Notes: a model not told the origin generated them from the sequence alone. A stretch of DNA of 64,000 bases from G965203045 sp965203045 (GCA_965203045.1 OZ241850.1:806001-870000), one strand, 5' to 3'. Shown: positions 46,101-55,400, numbered from the stretch's first letter. Numbers and translations: made by a program.

Positions 46101-49100
46101 ACCCTAATTGTTACTGCCCGAGAGATAACAACTACTATTAGTGATATTCGCAGTTTTGTCTTCAATAATACTACTAGGACCGTAGCAGTTAGCCTAAATA
46201 ATGCTGTTGAGAGTGATATTAACAGCGATGCTATTACTCTTAGCATTAGTGGTGCTAATGCGGCGCTTAATGTTGGCACTTACACCTTTACTACTGGTGT
46301 TAGCGGTAGCGCCAGTCCAAACTACATATTTAGCCCAACAACTATTACTTGGACTATCAACCAAGCTGAACAATCTAGTTTTGCCTTTAATCCTCCTAAT
46401 TTTATACTATCAACATCAACCCTAGATTTAAACGCTTTTATAACTGGGGCTTCCAGCACAGCTGATGTTATTTATACCATTAGCTCAGGTTCTGGCTCAG
46501 CCAGTATTAGCAATAGTATCCTAACTCCTATTGGTGTTGGCAGTATTAGTATTAGCGCTATTAGCCCTGAAGATGCTGGCTATATAGAAGCTTCAGCTGT
46601 GGCTGGTATTAATATTGTTGATGTGCTTCCACCTGCTTTTACCTTAGCAACTACTAGCATTACCCTTACTAAAAATGCTCCCAATACCATCCGTCACATC
46701 ATAAATGTAACAGGACTGGTTGCTGATAATAACGGTATTGACCAACAAGCAACATTTAGTGTTGCTAGGAGAGGAGGTGATAATATCTTTACCATCGAGC
46801 CAATGACTGTTGTATCATTTGCCACCAATAGTATCCAAACTAGCGCCCTTTTAACTAGCGTTCCAGCAACTGCTGCGCTTTACTTTAGCATTATCCCTAA
46901 TACAATGGGTAGTGCTCCGTTGGTAATTACCTTAGATAAAGCAAACGGGCAGGATAGCAGTCAAACACTAATGGTAACTGTCCAAAATAGCGACACAGCC
47001 CCAGTAATTAGCAATCTTGGTAGCAGGAGAGGTTTATTAGCTGATTTTTCAGTGTTTGGCGGGCATTTATACCTTGCTAGACAGAGTGGCACTTATCAAG
47101 AGTTATTAGATGACTTTGAGGCAGAGGGTGGCTACTTAGTTAGAGCTGATAATGGCGCTGAAATATTACATGCAATAGACTTATTCGGCAGTGGGAACAG
47201 CTTTTATTTAGGCGCTAATGACATAGCCAGTGAAGGAGACTGGGTCTATACCAATGATGGTACTCAATTTGGCATAGATACAAATGGTGGTGTTGACGGT
47301 TTTGACCCCTATCCGGGATTTATTGACCTTTTTGCAGCTAATCAACCTGATAATAACGATGGTAGTGGTGCTGTGGAGAATTGCCTAAGTGCGCAACGTC
47401 ATGATGTAAATTGCACTGAGGATAGGGGTGGTGTTTTTGAGTTCCCTAATGGGTTTCCTGCTACTACTGATTTAGGCATAGTTAATATTGCCTTTAACGC
47501 TACATCACCAACTACTATCGCTAATTTGTTAGGTTTTGACTTAGACGGTGATAATGTTGTTTGGTCGGCAACAGATAGCGGTGCTGATGGTAATATCAAC
47601 ATAATTGGCATCACTAGCTCTATTGTTGATATTTCCTATCAGCCAGCGCCAGACTTTGAGGGCAATATTACCCTAACTATTAATCTTAACGAAGTTGGTC
47701 GCAATGATAGAACCTCAGCGCTGTTGATGATTAGAGTATTTAGCCCTTTCCCTAGACTAGTTACCCCTACCGCTCAGGTATTATCAGCTGGCGAACCTGT
47801 AGCATTAACTATTATCAACAATGGTGAGGCGCCAGCTACTTTTAATATAACACCTACTCTGCCTGTTAGTTTATCTATTAATGAGGTCGGTGGTAATATT
47901 GTTATAAGCGGCACACCAATTATAGCCCAACAAAGCACAACCTACACACTTAGCACAAGCAATGCGGTTGGCACTGATACTATTAGCTTTGTTATTAGTA
48001 TTAATATAGACCCCCTTAGTATTGTGGGAGGAGATATAACTGCTATCTATGGTGATGACGCCATTAGCATTACCAGCCAAGGTGGCGACCCAATACAACC
48101 AATCACTTGGACTTCTAGCATCCCCACTGTTGCTACTATTGATGAAAATAGTGGTGTTGTAACAATTATAGATATTGGCACTACTACTATCACTGCTAGT
48201 AGAGGTAGCAGTCAAGCTAGTATTAATCTATTGGTAAATCCTAGACAACTTGGGCTTAGTGTTGGTCCAACTGATACTCTTGTCTTTAATAATACTAACC
48301 AAACCATAGCAGTTAGCCTAACTAATGCTGTTGAGGACGATATCAACAGCGGCGCTATTACCCTAACTATAAGCGGCGACCAAACTGCAATAAATGTTGG
48401 CAACTATCAATTTAGTGTCTCTATTAGTGGTAGCGCCAGTCCAAACTACATATTTGCCCCAACAACTATTAGCTGGGTAGTAGCCGCAGCTCGGCAATCT
48501 GAACTAGATATTACCAGTAATGCCACCAGACTTATGGTAGGACAAACAACCACCGCAACTGCTACTAATGACCAACCACAAGGCACACTAACAATCACCT
48601 CTAGTGAGGCTGGTATTGCCACAATTAATGGTAGCACCATAACCGCTACTAATGTTGGCATAACTACTATTACCATCACCAAACAAGTGGCTAACCACAA
48701 CAACATCAGCGCCAGTTATCAACTACTAGTTATCCAAAATACCACAACCCCTATTGATGCTGGTGATGATAGGGCTGCTACTTATGCCCCTAGTGGTGTT
48801 CTAAGTCCTCAAATACCAACCAATGCCCAAGACAGACTAATTAGCTATGCCATAAACCCAATAGCTAGTGATGTTGTAACTATTGATAGCAATAGCGGTG
48901 CTATCACTATTATAAATGTTGGCACAGTCAATATTATAGCCAGTGCCGCAACTACTACTAATTATGCTGCATCAACCGATAGCTATCTACTAACTATTAA
49001 CCAAGCAATCCAAGGCACATTTACCATCACCGCTGGCGATACCCTAACATTTGGCGCAAGCAGCGCTATTGTGATAGTAGACCCGGGTAGTGGTGATGGG

Positions 49101-52100
49101 ACTATTACTTATGACTCCAGTGATATAGCAATTGCAACTATTACCGCCGATGGTATCATTACTGCAACTGGTGTAGGTGAGGCTATAATTACCGCAACCA
49201 AAGATGGTGGTAGAAACTACCTCAACACCAGCGCTACTCACTCAATAATGGTTGAAAGAGCTGAACAAGCTGATTTTGTAATTAGCGGCAGCTCAACCTT
49301 AGCAAATGCCGCAACTGGTTTTGCAACCGCAACTGGTGGTAGCGGCACAGGGGCTATTGTTTTTAGCTCCAGCAACCCAGATATTGCAACTATTACCCAA
49401 GACGGTATGATTACCGCGCAAAGCCTAGGCACCACCACTATTAGCGCTACTAAAAGCGGTGGGGACAACTATCATGATATTAGTGATAATTATCTACTAA
49501 CTATTACCAATACCACCCCTACTGTTACAAATCTTATACCAAACCAAATTGTCTCACTTGGAAACTTATTTACTTTCCCTATCCCAGCTAATACATTTAA
49601 TGATGTCAACGGCGACACCTTAACTATCAGTGTTTCTACCTTACCAGATGGTCTAATGTTTGATAGCACTAATACCAGCATAACTGGCGTCCCAGCAACA
49701 GTAGGAGTTTCAGATATAACTGTCACCGCTGATGATGGTAATGGGGCTATGGTTAGCACTAGCTTTAGCTTAACAGTTAGTGGTGATTTTATTATTGTTG
49801 GTAGTAATTTAAGAAACGTTGTTTATGGCGCTGCTAGCCAAAACATCATAGCCCAAGGTGGGCTCAGTCCAACTGGGACAATAACTTTTAGCTCCAGCAC
49901 TCCAAGTATTGCTAACTTTGGTGATGCAAACATAGGCGTATTAGCTATATTAGGCGCTGGGACTGCAATTATAACTGCCACTAGAGATGGGACGGGCGAA
50001 CAAGCAAGTGTTAGCTTTATTGTTAATCCAAGGATCATCACCCCAACCTTTGCTAGTTCATCGACCTTTATCTATAACACCAACATAAGAACTGTGCTTG
50101 CAACTATTACCAGCGGTATAGTAGGTACTGATGATGTTAGCCTTAGCATAAGCGGTACAGCAACTGCAACTGATGTTGGCAACTACAATATAGACCTAGT
50201 ACTTATAGGCGCTGCTAGTCGCAACTACCGCCTAAGCACAACTACTCTTAGCTGGTCAATTATAAAAGCAGACCAAAGCGCATTTAGCCTAGGGGCTGAT
50301 ACAACTATAATATTTGGTGAGGGCTTAAGTCGCCCAACAACAGGCGTTTCTGCTACTGTTGCTAGTAGTTATGGTTCATCTGACCCAGACGTTGCAACGG
50401 TAGCCACAAACGGTGATATTACAACCACTGGTGTTGGCAGCGCTATCATTAGCGCCACCAACACTGGTGATAATAATTACAACTCTGCAGCTGATAGCTA
50501 TACACTAAATGTTGCCCCATTAACACTAACTATTGCCATCGGTAGCACTACCACTATTTATACTGGTGCTGCTATTATAGTAACCACCACCATTACCAAT
50601 CTTGTTAGTGGGCACGAGCAGGTAAGCCTCACCATAAGTGGCGACCAAACAGCAATCAATGCTGGTGATTACTCTTTTGATATTAGCGCCATTGAAGGCA
50701 GTGATAGTCCTAACTATATACTAATCCCAACAACTATTAGCTGGACAATAGACCCAGCTCAGCAATCCGAACTAGATATTACTGGCAATGCCACCAGACT
50801 CATGGTAGGACAAACAACCATCGCAACTGCTACTAATGACCAACCACAAGGCACACTAACAATCATCTCTAGTGAAGCTGGTATTGCCACAATTAATGGC
50901 AGCACCATAACCGCTACTAATGTTGGCATAACTACTATTACCATTACCAAACAAGTTGCTAATCATAACAACATCAGCGCCAGTTATCAACTACTAGTCA
51001 TCCAAAATACCACAACCCCTATTGATGCTGGTGATGACAGGACTGCCACTTATGTCCCTAGTGGTGTTCTAAGCGCTCAAGCACCAACTAATACCCAAGG
51101 TAGAGTAATTAGCTACGCCGCAGACCCAATAAATAGTGATGTTGCAACAATTAACATAAACACCGGCGCTATTACTATTACAAATGCTGGCACAGTGAGT
51201 ATTGTAGTAAGCGCTGCTGCAACTACTAATTATGCCGCATCAACCGATACTTACCTACTAACTATTAACCAAGCAGCCCAAGAACCATTTACTATTACTG
51301 CTAGTGATACTTTAATATTTGGCGCCACGAGTGCTATTGTGATAGTAAACCCAGGTAGTGGTGATGGCACTATTACTTACAGTTCTAGTGATATAGCAAT
51401 TGCAACTATTGCCACCGATGGTATTATTACTGCAACTGGTGCGGGTGAGGCTACCATTACCGCAACTAGGGATGGTGGCAGAAACTATCTAGATACCAGC
51501 GCTACTCATTTACTAATAGTTGAGAGAATTGACCAAGTAGTTAGTATTATAGGTGGCACCTTAAGCATAGATTATGCGCCTGATAGCGCCACTGCTGTTG
51601 GCAGAATAGCAACTGCTAGGACCACCATTACTTATAGCTCAAGCGATGAAGATGTTGCAATAGTTAGTGCTACCAGTGGTATTATTACTATTGTAAATGC
51701 TGGCACAATAAGTATTGTTGCTAGTGCTACAGAAACTAATGGCTATAATTCTGCGGTTGCTAGTTATCAATTAATTATCAGACAGGTAGCCCAAGGCCCA
51801 TTTAGTATCACTGCTAGTGATACCTTAATATTTGGCGCAACTAGCGCTGTTGTGATAGTAAACTCAGGTAGTGGTGATGGCACCATCACCTATGCTGCTA
51901 ACCCAAGTGGTATTATCACTATTGATGTAAACGGCATTATTAGCACAGATGGTCTAGGTGAGGCTACTATTACCGCAACCAAAGCAGGAGGTAGAAATTA
52001 CAATGATATTATTAGCAATAGTATTTTGCTAGAAGTAGTTGCTCGCTTCACTTTAGATATTGACGGTGACGGTAGAAGATTGACTACCACCGATGGTATT

Positions 52101-52385
52101 TTAATTATCAGATTTTTAACAGGTTCTACTGATACCATAGATACCACTGATGCAACTACAACTGATGCACAAAGAAATGCCCAACAAATATTTGATTTTT
52201 TACAAAGAGGTTATGATAGTTTGGATATTGATGGTAATGGTGCAATAGAAGCAAACAGTGATGGTATGCTAATTATGCGCTATTTAGCAGACCAAGAAAA
52301 TCTTAATGTTGATGATTTGGCTGGAAGTGGCGCAACAAGAAGTTCTGGGGAAATTAGCGATCATCTTGAAAACATGTATCAATAA
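40164..52385 (+). CDS. Giant secreted repeat protein with four C-type-lectin-like domains and a dockerin-like C-terminus
   Basis: This 4073-residue protein begins with a Sec signal peptide (MSHKLLIILSFLIGITTFSQA) and has no membrane anchor, autotransporter barrel or RTX tail. Residues 24 to ~2615 hold four super-repeats (three full, one partial). Each comprises a ~120-residue beta domain (LATxSIxLTKNxPNTIRH), a C-type-lectin-like domain and a cadherin-like domain (YQPAPDF...). A He_PIG-like Ig domain (LPASLSI...), a Big2 domain (SSDAAVASIDPNTGVVSTTG) and an MBG-like domain (SASPNYIFSPTTITW) follow. Residues ~2615-3960 are further Big2/MBG/CADG domains. The end (3962-4073) is a double EF-hand dockerin-like module. 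Composition is Thr/Ser/Ile/Ala-rich and very poor in Lys. A carbohydrate-binding adhesin or surface fibre is inferred; the ligand is unknown. Confidence 0.85.
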   Translation: MSHKLLIILSFLIGITTFSQANGTFNLATNAITLTKNSPDTIRHTVNVANIVADGGVAIQQATLIIDIVRVGDNIFTENPQPVVSFATDSIQTSALLTATPTSAKLYFSIAADVTGSASLVITLDKAEDGQDSSQTLIVTVQDSNTTAPIIIILDDDDDIRDFSVFGGHVYGITRFTRNYNSHLTAFDSDGGYLARVESAAELAHIRGLLPSGGFYLGANDIASEGDWVYANDGAQFGVDTETGRGGFVVYPGFLNIFEFGLTDDEPNNFGGGEDCLEVRTNSITDSACSTFFRGVFEFPSGLPAATNLGRFDIPFNTTSPIIIADNLLGFDLDGDDIVWSATDSGAGGSVSITIEATTTITYQPAPDFHGGITLTVSLNEVVRTDRRTSAVAMINVRSLFPSLVTPTAQVLSVGKPSSLTIINNGEAPSAFSRTPALPASLSIVLVSGNFVISGIPIMTQQSTTYTFSASNAAGADTISFVISVNLEPLSILEGDTTTTYGDNPSFSANIAGSNWTSSDAAVASIDPNTGVVSTTGVGRTTITASNDIITNAGGEGEASITLIVIAREITTTIGDTSFMFDNTTRTVATTLNNILASDADDITLIINGTSTAIDVGTYTFIIGIGGSASPNYIISPTTITWTISRGQQTDFIFIPPESIPLTPTLDLSAFIIGALDTADVIYTIGASSGSASISNSILSPISVGSISISAISPGGTNYLETSITADINIVDTLAFTLATHSIILSKNSPNTIRHIVAITDIATDASTTVQGLEFSIARVGDNIFTENPQPVISFATNIIQTDASVTIAPVTATLYFTIAPDATGSAGMVITSVREDGQRSTQTLVVTVKDSNQAPVISAANALEDISVFGGHLYGVISSGSYNTLLNDFDAEGGYLVRVESAAELGHIRALFPGPNDRFYLGANDIASEGDWVYTNDGTQFGVDVLSGNGGFVVYPGFLNIFEFARTSEPNNNDGRGGRENCLEAIANDIICSGGDVIGAVFEFPSGLPATANLGAVDIPFGATSAVNIANLLGFDLDGDNIVWSATDSGAGGSFATGGLNPANPVSIIDIAYQPAPDFFGTNTLTIYLNEVGRTDGASAVIIISVPNPIPTSLVTPSAQALSVGEPVSLTIVNNGEAPLSNFSITPALPASLAISIVGSNIVINGVPSAAQQSTTYTLSVSSVGGTDTISFDIGISLESLSIIEGDITTTYGDNPSFSTNIAGSTWASSDATVASIDPNTGVVSTTGVGRAIITVSNDVIRDTGGNGEASITLIVTAREITTTISDIRSFAFNNTTRTVAVSLNNAVESDINSGAITLSISGANAALNVGTYTFTTSVSGSASPNYIFSPTTITWTINQAEQSSFAFTLPNFILSTSNLDLSASTTGASSTADVIYTISSGSGSASISNSILTPIGVGSISISAISPEDAGYLEASAVADINIVDALPPAFTLATTSIILTKNAPNTIRHIINITGLTADISGIDQQVTFSVASSGDNIFTTEPMTVVSFATNSIQTSAFLTNVPAAAALYFSIIPNTMGSASLVITLDKANGQDSSQTLMVTVQDSDTAPVISNPGSRRGLLADFSVFGGHLYIVRQSGTYQELLDDFEAEGGYLTRADNGAELGHVRSVFPGDDDRFYLGADDIASEGDWVYTNDGTQFGVDTNPGAGGFAPYPGFIDIFADGEPNNARSAEDCLSPRRNDIDCDVDRGGVFEFPNGFPATTDLGTVDIPFGATSPTTVANLLGFDLDGDNIVWSATDSGAGGNINIIGITSSIVDISYQPAPSFGGNITLTISLNEVGRTGRTSAVIMISVPNSTPDLVVPSPQVLSVGEPISLTIVNNGGMPAVFDITPTLPASLSINVVGNIVISGIPIMVQQSTTYTLSASNIGGTDTISFAIGVNLESLSIIEGDTTTTYGDNPSFSTNIAGSNWTSSDAAVASIDPNTGVVSTTGVGRAIITASNDIIIGAGGEGEASVTLIVTAREITTTISDIRSFVFNNTTRTVAVSLNNAVESDINSDAITLSISGANAALNVGTYTFTTGVSGSASPNYIFSPTTITWTINQAEQSSFAFNPPNFILSTSTLDLNAFITGASSTADVIYTISSGSGSASISNSILTPIGVGSISISAISPEDAGYIEASAVAGINIVDVLPPAFTLATTSITLTKNAPNTIRHIINVTGLVADNNGIDQQATFSVARRGGDNIFTIEPMTVVSFATNSIQTSALLTSVPATAALYFSIIPNTMGSAPLVITLDKANGQDSSQTLMVTVQNSDTAPVISNLGSRRGLLADFSVFGGHLYLARQSGTYQELLDDFEAEGGYLVRADNGAEILHAIDLFGSGNSFYLGANDIASEGDWVYTNDGTQFGIDTNGGVDGFDPYPGFIDLFAANQPDNNDGSGAVENCLSAQRHDVNCTEDRGGVFEFPNGFPATTDLGIVNIAFNATSPTTIANLLGFDLDGDNVVWSATDSGADGNINIIGITSSIVDISYQPAPDFEGNITLTINLNEVGRNDRTSALLMIRVFSPFPRLVTPTAQVLSAGEPVALTIINNGEAPATFNITPTLPVSLSINEVGGNIVISGTPIIAQQSTTYTLSTSNAVGTDTISFVISINIDPLSIVGGDITAIYGDDAISITSQGGDPIQPITWTSSIPTVATIDENSGVVTIIDIGTTTITASRGSSQASINLLVNPRQLGLSVGPTDTLVFNNTNQTIAVSLTNAVEDDINSGAITLTISGDQTAINVGNYQFSVSISGSASPNYIFAPTTISWVVAAARQSELDITSNATRLMVGQTTTATATNDQPQGTLTITSSEAGIATINGSTITATNVGITTITITKQVANHNNISASYQLLVIQNTTTPIDAGDDRAATYAPSGVLSPQIPTNAQDRLISYAINPIASDVVTIDSNSGAITIINVGTVNIIASAATTTNYAASTDSYLLTINQAIQGTFTITAGDTLTFGASSAIVIVDPGSGDGTITYDSSDIAIATITADGIITATGVGEAIITATKDGGRNYLNTSATHSIMVERAEQADFVISGSSTLANAATGFATATGGSGTGAIVFSSSNPDIATITQDGMITAQSLGTTTISATKSGGDNYHDISDNYLLTITNTTPTVTNLIPNQIVSLGNLFTFPIPANTFNDVNGDTLTISVSTLPDGLMFDSTNTSITGVPATVGVSDITVTADDGNGAMVSTSFSLTVSGDFIIVGSNLRNVVYGAASQNIIAQGGLSPTGTITFSSSTPSIANFGDANIGVLAILGAGTAIITATRDGTGEQASVSFIVNPRIITPTFASSSTFIYNTNIRTVLATITSGIVGTDDVSLSISGTATATDVGNYNIDLVLIGAASRNYRLSTTTLSWSIIKADQSAFSLGADTTIIFGEGLSRPTTGVSATVASSYGSSDPDVATVATNGDITTTGVGSAIISATNTGDNNYNSAADSYTLNVAPLTLTIAIGSTTTIYTGAAIIVTTTITNLVSGHEQVSLTISGDQTAINAGDYSFDISAIEGSDSPNYILIPTTISWTIDPAQQSELDITGNATRLMVGQTTIATATNDQPQGTLTIISSEAGIATINGSTITATNVGITTITITKQVANHNNISASYQLLVIQNTTTPIDAGDDRTATYVPSGVLSAQAPTNTQGRVISYAADPINSDVATININTGAITITNAGTVSIVVSAAATTNYAASTDTYLLTINQAAQEPFTITASDTLIFGATSAIVIVNPGSGDGTITYSSSDIAIATIATDGIITATGAGEATITATRDGGRNYLDTSATHLLIVERIDQVVSIIGGTLSIDYAPDSATAVGRIATARTTITYSSSDEDVAIVSATSGIITIVNAGTISIVASATETNGYNSAVASYQLIIRQVAQGPFSITASDTLIFGATSAVVIVNSGSGDGTITYAANPSGIITIDVNGIISTDGLGEATITATKAGGRNYNDIISNSILLEVVARFTLDIDGDGRRLTTTDGILIIRFLTGSTDTIDTTDATTTDAQRNAQQIFDFLQRGYDSLDIDGNGAIEANSDGMLIMRYLADQENLNVDDLAGSGATRSSGEISDHLENMYQ
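40233..42365 (+). repeat. Super-repeat unit 1 of the giant lectin protein
   Basis: The first of four tandem in-frame units, about 2.13 kb, starts at the TFNLATNAITLTKNSP segment and runs to the next copy of that segment. It contains CTLD 1. Units 2 to 4 begin at 42366, 44517 and 46635, giving periods of 2133, 2151 and 2118 bases. Confidence 0.85.
40650..41069 (+). other. C-type-lectin-like domain 1 (EPN)
   Basis: Residues 163-302. The CTLD pattern runs GGHVYGI, GGYLARVESAAELAHI, FYLGANDIASEGDWVYANDG, then EPNN at 266-269, EDC, a second Cys and a closing FRGVFEFPSG. EPN is the mannose/GlcNAc/fucose-type calcium site of vertebrate lectins. The canonical WND is reduced to a TDSAC segment here. 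Confidence 0.8.
42366..44516 (+). repeat. Super-repeat unit 2 of the giant lectin protein
   Basis: The second in-frame unit, about 2.15 kb, starts with AFTLATHSIILSKNSPNTIRH and carries CTLD 2. It has the same order of cadherin-like, He_PIG-like, Big2 and MBG-like domains as unit 1. Confidence 0.85.
42762..43187 (+). other. C-type-lectin-like domain 2 (EPN)
   Basis: Residues 867-1008. It contains FYLGANDIASEGDWVYTNDG, EPN at 970-972, an ENC cysteine and NDIIC, in which ND-x-x-C parallels the WND calcium-ligand motif. It ends AVFEFPSG. Confidence 0.8.
44517..46634 (+). repeat. Super-repeat unit 3 of the giant lectin protein
   Basis: The third in-frame unit, about 2.12 kb, starts AFTLATTSIILTKNAPNTIRH and carries CTLD 3. 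It is visibly most similar to unit 4 at the DNA level, suggesting that units 3 and 4 separated most recently. Confidence 0.85.
44925..45326 (+). other. C-type-lectin-like domain 3 (EPN)
   Basis: Residues 1588-1721. It contains FYLGADDIASEGDWVYTNDG, EPN at 1688-1690, AEDC, and RRNDIDC with the ND pair preserved before the last cysteine. It ends GVFEFPNG. Confidence 0.8.
46635..48011 (+). repeat. Super-repeat unit 4 (partial) of the giant lectin protein
   Basis: The fourth copy starts AFTLATTSITLTKNAPNTIRH. It carries CTLD 4, the cadherin-like domain and the He_PIG-like domain. It then diverges into a different Big2/MBG array from about 48010, so the C-terminal part of the unit is not repeated in the same form. 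Confidence 0.8.
47046..47453 (+). other. C-type-lectin-like domain 4 (QPD)
   Basis: Residues 2295-2430. The domain is very like CTLD 3 around FYLGANDIASEGDWVYTNDG, but the sugar-site tripeptide is QPD (2394-2396) instead of EPN, followed by ENC and RHDVNC. In characterised C-type lectins QPD marks galactose-type binding. Confidence 0.8.
49044..51880 (+). repeat. Segment of giant gene 1 duplicated in giant gene 2 at 57843-60679
   Basis: The two segments align without gaps at a constant offset of 8799 bases. By eye comparison 49578-50320 is identical to 58377-59119 over 743 bases, third codon positions included, while flanks show scattered substitutions. This indicates a recent duplication or gene-conversion event between the two genes. 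Confidence 0.85.
52047..52385 (+). other. Dockerin-like double EF-hand module of giant protein 1
   Basis: Residues 3962-4073. Two calcium loops, DIDGDGRRLTTTDG and DIDGNGAIEANSDG, are each followed by a hydrophobic helix (ILIIRFL, MLIMRYL) and separated by a ~45-residue linker. This matches the long-spaced dockerin-like 'TDG-LL-RYL' modules at the ends of large secreted proteins. The same module ends giant protein 2. Confidence 0.75.
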
Positions 52386-52406
52386 AGGATTGTTAGGAGC
52401 TAAGTT

Positions 52407-55400
52407 ATAAAAATTAAACTTGTAAAAGCGCTACTAAGTGTTTTGTTTTTGCTGTTGTCATCATCAGCTATAGCGGCTACACAAACTGTTAATTTTGATA
52501 TTGATACAAATATTTTTAGTACTTACTCTCTGCCAAATGGAGAGTTTACTCTTAGTATAGAACACACATTTGCTACTGACACATCTTCAACAAATGCGGT
52601 TAATGGAGCAGGTTTTTTTCTTTTCTATGATAGCAATTTTATAGAGTTTGTAGATGGTGATGCTAGTATTGACCCTATACTGCCGCTTCAAGGTGGTGTT
52701 ACTGAAACTGGTTCTACTGTTGACAACTCAGATGATACTGACAGCTATGTTAGAGTTGCTTGGACAATTGATGATGATGATGGCGACTTAATTACTTCAC
52801 CTACTGATACCCTTTTAGCTTCACTCAGATTTAGATGGATTGGCGCTACGGTTACTTCTGAGCAAACAGTTATGGCTCTTAGGTTTAATGATAACACTCT
52901 TTCCGCGGGCAGGGGTTTTACAGTTGGCGCAGGGGATGATTTAATAGTTAGCAATAGACCTGAAGTTACAGATAGACTTATTATTGTCAATAGTCCAAGA
53001 AATACTGTCTATGGCGCTGCTACCCAAAATATCATAGTCCAAGGTGGTGTTAGTCCAACTGGGGCAATAACTTTTGTCTCTAGCACTCCAAGTGTTGCTA
53101 GTTTTGGTAATACAAACATAGGCGCGCTGACTATATTAGGCGTTGGCACTACTATCATAACTGCTATTAGAGATAGCACTAGTGAACAAACAAGTATCAC
53201 CTTTATCGTCAATCCAAGAACCATTACCCCAACCTTTGCCAGCTCACAAACCTTTATTTACAATACTAGCATAAGAACTGTGCTTGCAACTATTACCAGC
53301 GGCATAGTAGGTACTGATGATGTTAGCCTTATTATAAGTGATACGACAACGGCAACAGATGTTGGCAACTACAATATAGACCTAGAACTAACAGGCGTTG
53401 ATAGCCCCAACTACCGCTTAAGCACAACTACCCTTAGCTGGTCAATTATAAAAGCAGACCAAATAGGATTTACCATTGTGGTTAGTAGCCTCTTAGAAGC
53501 AGGAGCAACTACAATTGCAACTGCTAGCGGCGGACAAAGCACAGGCACCATTAGTTTTAGCTCTAGTAATCCAACTATTGCGACTGCCAGCCAAGACGGT
53601 GTAATTAGTGCTCAAAGCCCAGGCACTACCACCATCATTGCAACTAGGGCTGGCAATAGTAACTATAATGATATCAGCGCTAATGTTTTATTAGAAGTAG
53701 TGGCAGACACCACTCCAGAGGCTTTTAGTTTTATTGCGTTAACAAATGTAACACCAAATACACTAATTACTTCTAATATAGTGACTATTAGCGGTTTTGA
53801 CAGCACTGTTAGTATTCGCATTGAAGGTGGTTCTTATACTATAGGCGCTAGTGCGCCAACTGCAGCTGAGGGCATAGTTACCGCGGGTGTTACTGTTACT
53901 GCCCAAGTTTTATCTAGTAGTGAGTTTAACACTCAAACTGTTGCTACCTTAACCGTAGGTTTTGGAGATAGCGCAATAAGGGCAATATTTAGTGTTACTA
54001 CCAGACCCCCTCCCAGCACCCCTTCTTTTACTAGCACTCCAATTACTAGTGCTAGATTTAATAGTTTATACCAATATATCTTAAGGGCTAACGATGCTGA
54101 CAATGACAATCTTGTCTTTAGCGCAGCATCAGGTACCGAATTACCAAGTTGGTTAACTATTGATACAGTCGTAACCACTATTGCTGGTGGTGCTAGCACC
54201 ACAGCTAGATTTCAAGAACCAAGAGGTATTGCAGTTGATGCTAGCGCTAATATTATTGTTGCTGATAGCAATAATCACCGTATTCGTCGCATTAGCCCAG
54301 ACGGTTCAGTAAGCACTATTGCTGGTAATGGTACGCAAGATTTTGCTGATGGCGCTAGCGCTACAGCTATGTTTGCTTTCCCAACGGGTGTTGCAATTGA
54401 CGCTAGCGGTAATATTATTGTTGCCGACCAAAGGAACCATAGTATTCGTCGCATTAGCGCAGATGGCACAGTAACCACTATTGCTGGTACAGTTTCAATA
54501 GGTTCTACAAATGGCGCTAGCGCCACAGCTAGATTTAATTCCCCAGAGGCTATCGTAATTGACGTTAGTGGCGATATTATCGTTGCTGATAGTGGTAACC
54601 ACCGCATTCGTAGTATTACCCCAGATGGCATAGTAACCACTATTGCTGGTAGTAGTGTTGGCTTTGATGATGGTGCTAGCGACACAGCTATGTTTTTTTC
54701 CCCAAGGGGTGTTGTAATTGATGCTCTTGGCAATATTATTGTTGCTGATAGCGTTAATCACCGCATTCGTAGCATTACCCCAGATGGCATAGTAAGGACT
54801 ATTGCTGGTAGTAAAACTGGTTTTGCTGATGGCGCTAGCATCACAGCTAGATTTAATACTCCATTTGGTGTTGCAATTGATGCTCTTGGCAATATTATTG
54901 TTGCTGATAGCGATAATCACCGCGTTCGTAGCATTACCCTAGGTAGGACAGTAAACACTATTGCTGGTACGGGTACGGTAGGCGTTGGAAATGGCGATTT
55001 TGCTGATGGCACTGTTAGCACGGCTAGATTTAATTCGCTAACGGGTATTGCAATTGACACTAGCGGTGATATTATTATTGCCGATAACCTTAATCATCGC
55101 ATTCGTAAAATTTATAGAAATAATCTTGTGGGCACTCCTCGTAGTTGTGATGATATTGGTATTCATAATCTAGAACTTATTGTTAGTGATGGCGAACTTA
55201 TAGATTTGCAAAGTTTTGATATTATTGTAGCAAATGATGGTAGTTGTCCTGCCACTCCAACCAATTTAGCGCTTAGCACTACTACCATTGTTGAAAATAT
55301 TTTAACAAACAGCATTATTGCCACCATTAGCGCTGATGATAGTGATAATCCTGGAAGTCTCACTTTTAGTATTGTTGGCGGTGCGGATAGCGCTAGTTTT

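Noticed and set aside
40650..47453. C-type-lectin domains as variable proteins of a diversity-generating retroelement
   Set aside because: No reverse transcriptase, template repeat or adenine-rich variable tract was seen in the window. The four domains are ordinary diverged copies.
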